Below are positions 5,889 through 7,038 of a stretch of DNA of 7,038 nt, one piece after another. Both the position numbers and the translations under genes were made by a program. Numbering within the stretch: the first letter of the stretch is position 1; each line of letters starts with the position of its first letter. Where the stretch lies: NCBI GenBank assembly GCA_020252865.1, contig JADCCH010000031.1:1-7038 (forward strand). The letters are read 5' to 3'. The notes below the pieces were generated by a model. It saw nothing but the letters and a program-made list of their open reading frames with translations. It had not been told where the DNA came from and made no database searches. The DNA is from Methylobacterium sp. (lineage in GTDB: Bacteria > Pseudomonadota > Alphaproteobacteria > Rhizobiales > Beijerinckiaceae).

Positions 5889-7038
5889 GCTTCAAGACCC
5901 TCGACCACCTCGCCGCCACCGGCAAACGCGTGCTGGTGCGCGTGGACCTCAACGTGCCCATGGAAAACGGCCACGTGTCCGATGGCACGCGCCTTGACCG
6001 CATTCTCCCCACCCTGCGCGACATCACGGGCAAGGGCGGCAAGGTGATCCTGCTTGCACATTTCGGCCGGCCGAAGGGTGAGACTTTCGAGGAGCGGGCG
6101 AACCCGGCCGAAAGCCTGAAGCCTGTGGCGGATGAACTTGCGAGGCGCCTGGGCCAGCCCATCGCCTTTGCCGCGAACTGCATCGGCGAGGCGGCCGAAA
6201 AGGCCGTTGAGGCCATGCAGAATGGCGATGTGCTCTGCCTCGAGAATACCCGCTTCCACAAGGCGGAGGAAAAGAACGGCGCGGATTTCGTCGCCGCGCT
6301 GGCAAGGCTGGGCGACGCCTATGTGAACGACGCCTTCTCGGCGTCGCACCGCGCCCATGCCTCGACCGAAGGCCTCGCACGCGCACTGCCAGCCTATGCC
6401 GGGCACACGATGGCGGCCGAACTCAACGCGCTCAACGCGGCACTCGGTGCGCCAAAGCGCCCGGTGATGGCAATTGTGGGTGGCGCGAAAGTCTCGACCA
6501 AGCTCGACCTGCTCGGCAACCTCGTGAGCAAGGTGAATTGCCTCGTGATCGGCGGCGGCATGGCGAACACTTTCCTCGCCGCGCGTGGCGTGAATGTGGG
6601 CAAGAGCCTCTGCGAGCATGACCTCGCCGAGACCGCCCGCGAGATCGAGAAAAAGGCAAAGGCGGCGGGCTGCGAGATCGTGCTGCCGACGGATGCGCTT
6701 CTCGCCAAGGAATTCAGGGCGAACCCGCCCCATCGCGCGGCTTCGGTGAGCGATGTCGCGGAGGATGAGATGATCCTCGATGCCGGCCCCGCTTCCGCGA
6801 AGGCGATCGCCGAAAAGCTCGCGAGCATGAAGACGCTCGTGTGGAACGGCCCACTGGGCGCGTTCGAGCTTTCGCCTTTCGATAATGCGACGGTCGCGGT
6901 GGCCAAGGAAGCGGCGCGACTCACCCGAAACGGCAGCCTCGTCTCGGTGGCGGGCGGCGGCGACACGGTCGCGGCGCTCAACCACGCGGGCGTAGCGGAT
7001 GGCATGACCTACATCTCGACCGCCGGCGGCGCCTTCCT
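5885..7038 (+). CDS. pgk: Phosphoglycerate kinase (3' end cut by window edge)
   Basis: This cytosolic enzyme transfers phosphate between 1,3-bisphosphoglycerate and ADP, next to GAPDH in glycolysis and gluconeogenesis. I translated the frame by hand from 5885 to the edge: 384 uninterrupted codons, with about 12-16 missing compared with usual bacterial lengths. Visible landmarks are RVDLNVP with Asp21 and Asn23, Arg36, HFGRPKG with His59 and Arg62, ENTRF with Arg123, [13 protein letters not shown] with Arg156, [10 protein letters not shown] with Lys202 and Lys206 (nucleotide side), [18 protein letters not shown] with Glu328, and GGGDTVAAL near 357-364. All match known substrate or nucleotide contacts of the family. 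The ATG overlaps the stop of the preceding membrane-protein gene as ATGA, and no independent ribosome binding site is obvious (upstream bases are TTTTTTCCTGGCCTGCTGA), consistent with coupling. An upstream promoter is not evident either, so expression probably depends on the gap transcript. Confidence 0.97.
   Translation, partial: MSFKTLDHLAATGKRVLVRVDLNVPMENGHVSDGTRLDRILPTLRDITGKGGKVILLAHFGRPKGETFEERANPAESLKPVADELARRLGQPIAFAANCIGEAAEKAVEAMQNGDVLCLENTRFHKAEEKNGADFVAALARLGDAYVNDAFSASHRAHASTEGLARALPAYAGHTMAAELNALNAALGAPKRPVMAIVGGAKVSTKLDLLGNLVSKVNCLVIGGGMANTFLAARGVNVGKSLCEHDLAETAREIEKKAKAAGCEIVLPTDALLAKEFRANPPHRAASVSDVAEDEMILDAGPASAKAIAEKLASMKTLVWNGPLGAFELSPFDNATVAVAKEAARLTRNGSLVSVAGGGDTVAALNHAGVADGMTYISTAGGAF

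Noticed and set aside
5456..6985. Open frame on the minus strand antisense to the membrane-protein gene and pgk (509 codons)
   Set aside because: Same artefact: it spans two real plus-strand genes and shows no domain, signal or plausible start site.

Overview
The window is chromosomal DNA of a GC-rich proteobacterium, most probably an alphaproteobacterium of the Hyphomicrobiales (Rhizobiales). I infer this from the protein style of the transketolase, GAPDH and phosphoglycerate kinase, from two DUF465/YdcH-type genes between purE and the carbon-metabolism genes, and from a strong C/G bias at third codon positions. No database search was possible, so the genus is not assigned.

Left part, minus strand (about 1-999): a DUF465-family coiled-coil gene, then purE, then the beginning of purK, which runs off the left edge. 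purE and purK overlap by ATGA (stop of one, start of the other) and perform consecutive steps of purine synthesis (AIR to N5-CAIR to CAIR). A palindrome lies between the DUF465 gene and purE.

Middle (about 1000-1705): a divergent intergenic region, a second DUF465-family gene on the plus strand, and about 320 bases without a credible gene. That stretch holds a strong terminator-like hairpin, a second inverted repeat, a candidate promoter for the next operon and a 12-codon upstream ORF.

Right part, plus strand (1706-7038): tkt (transketolase), an outer-membrane-type lipoprotein of unknown function, gap (GAPDH), a proline/alanine-rich coiled-coil protein with one C-terminal membrane helix, and pgk, cut by the right edge about 12-16 codons before its expected end. 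This is a central-carbon cluster serving glycolysis/gluconeogenesis and the non-oxidative pentose phosphate branch (or the Calvin cycle if the host has one; nothing here is specific to that cycle). The metabolic genes look intact and ordinary.

The less ordinary elements are two uncharacterised envelope-type genes inside the cluster. The lipoprotein gene has clearly lower GC and different codon use from its neighbours. The membrane-anchored coiled-coil gene overlaps the start of pgk by ATGA. The divergent DUF465 pair and the structured region upstream of tkt also deserve a look. I found no CRISPR array, transposase, phage gene, tRNA or rRNA, and no convincing new multi-gene system.
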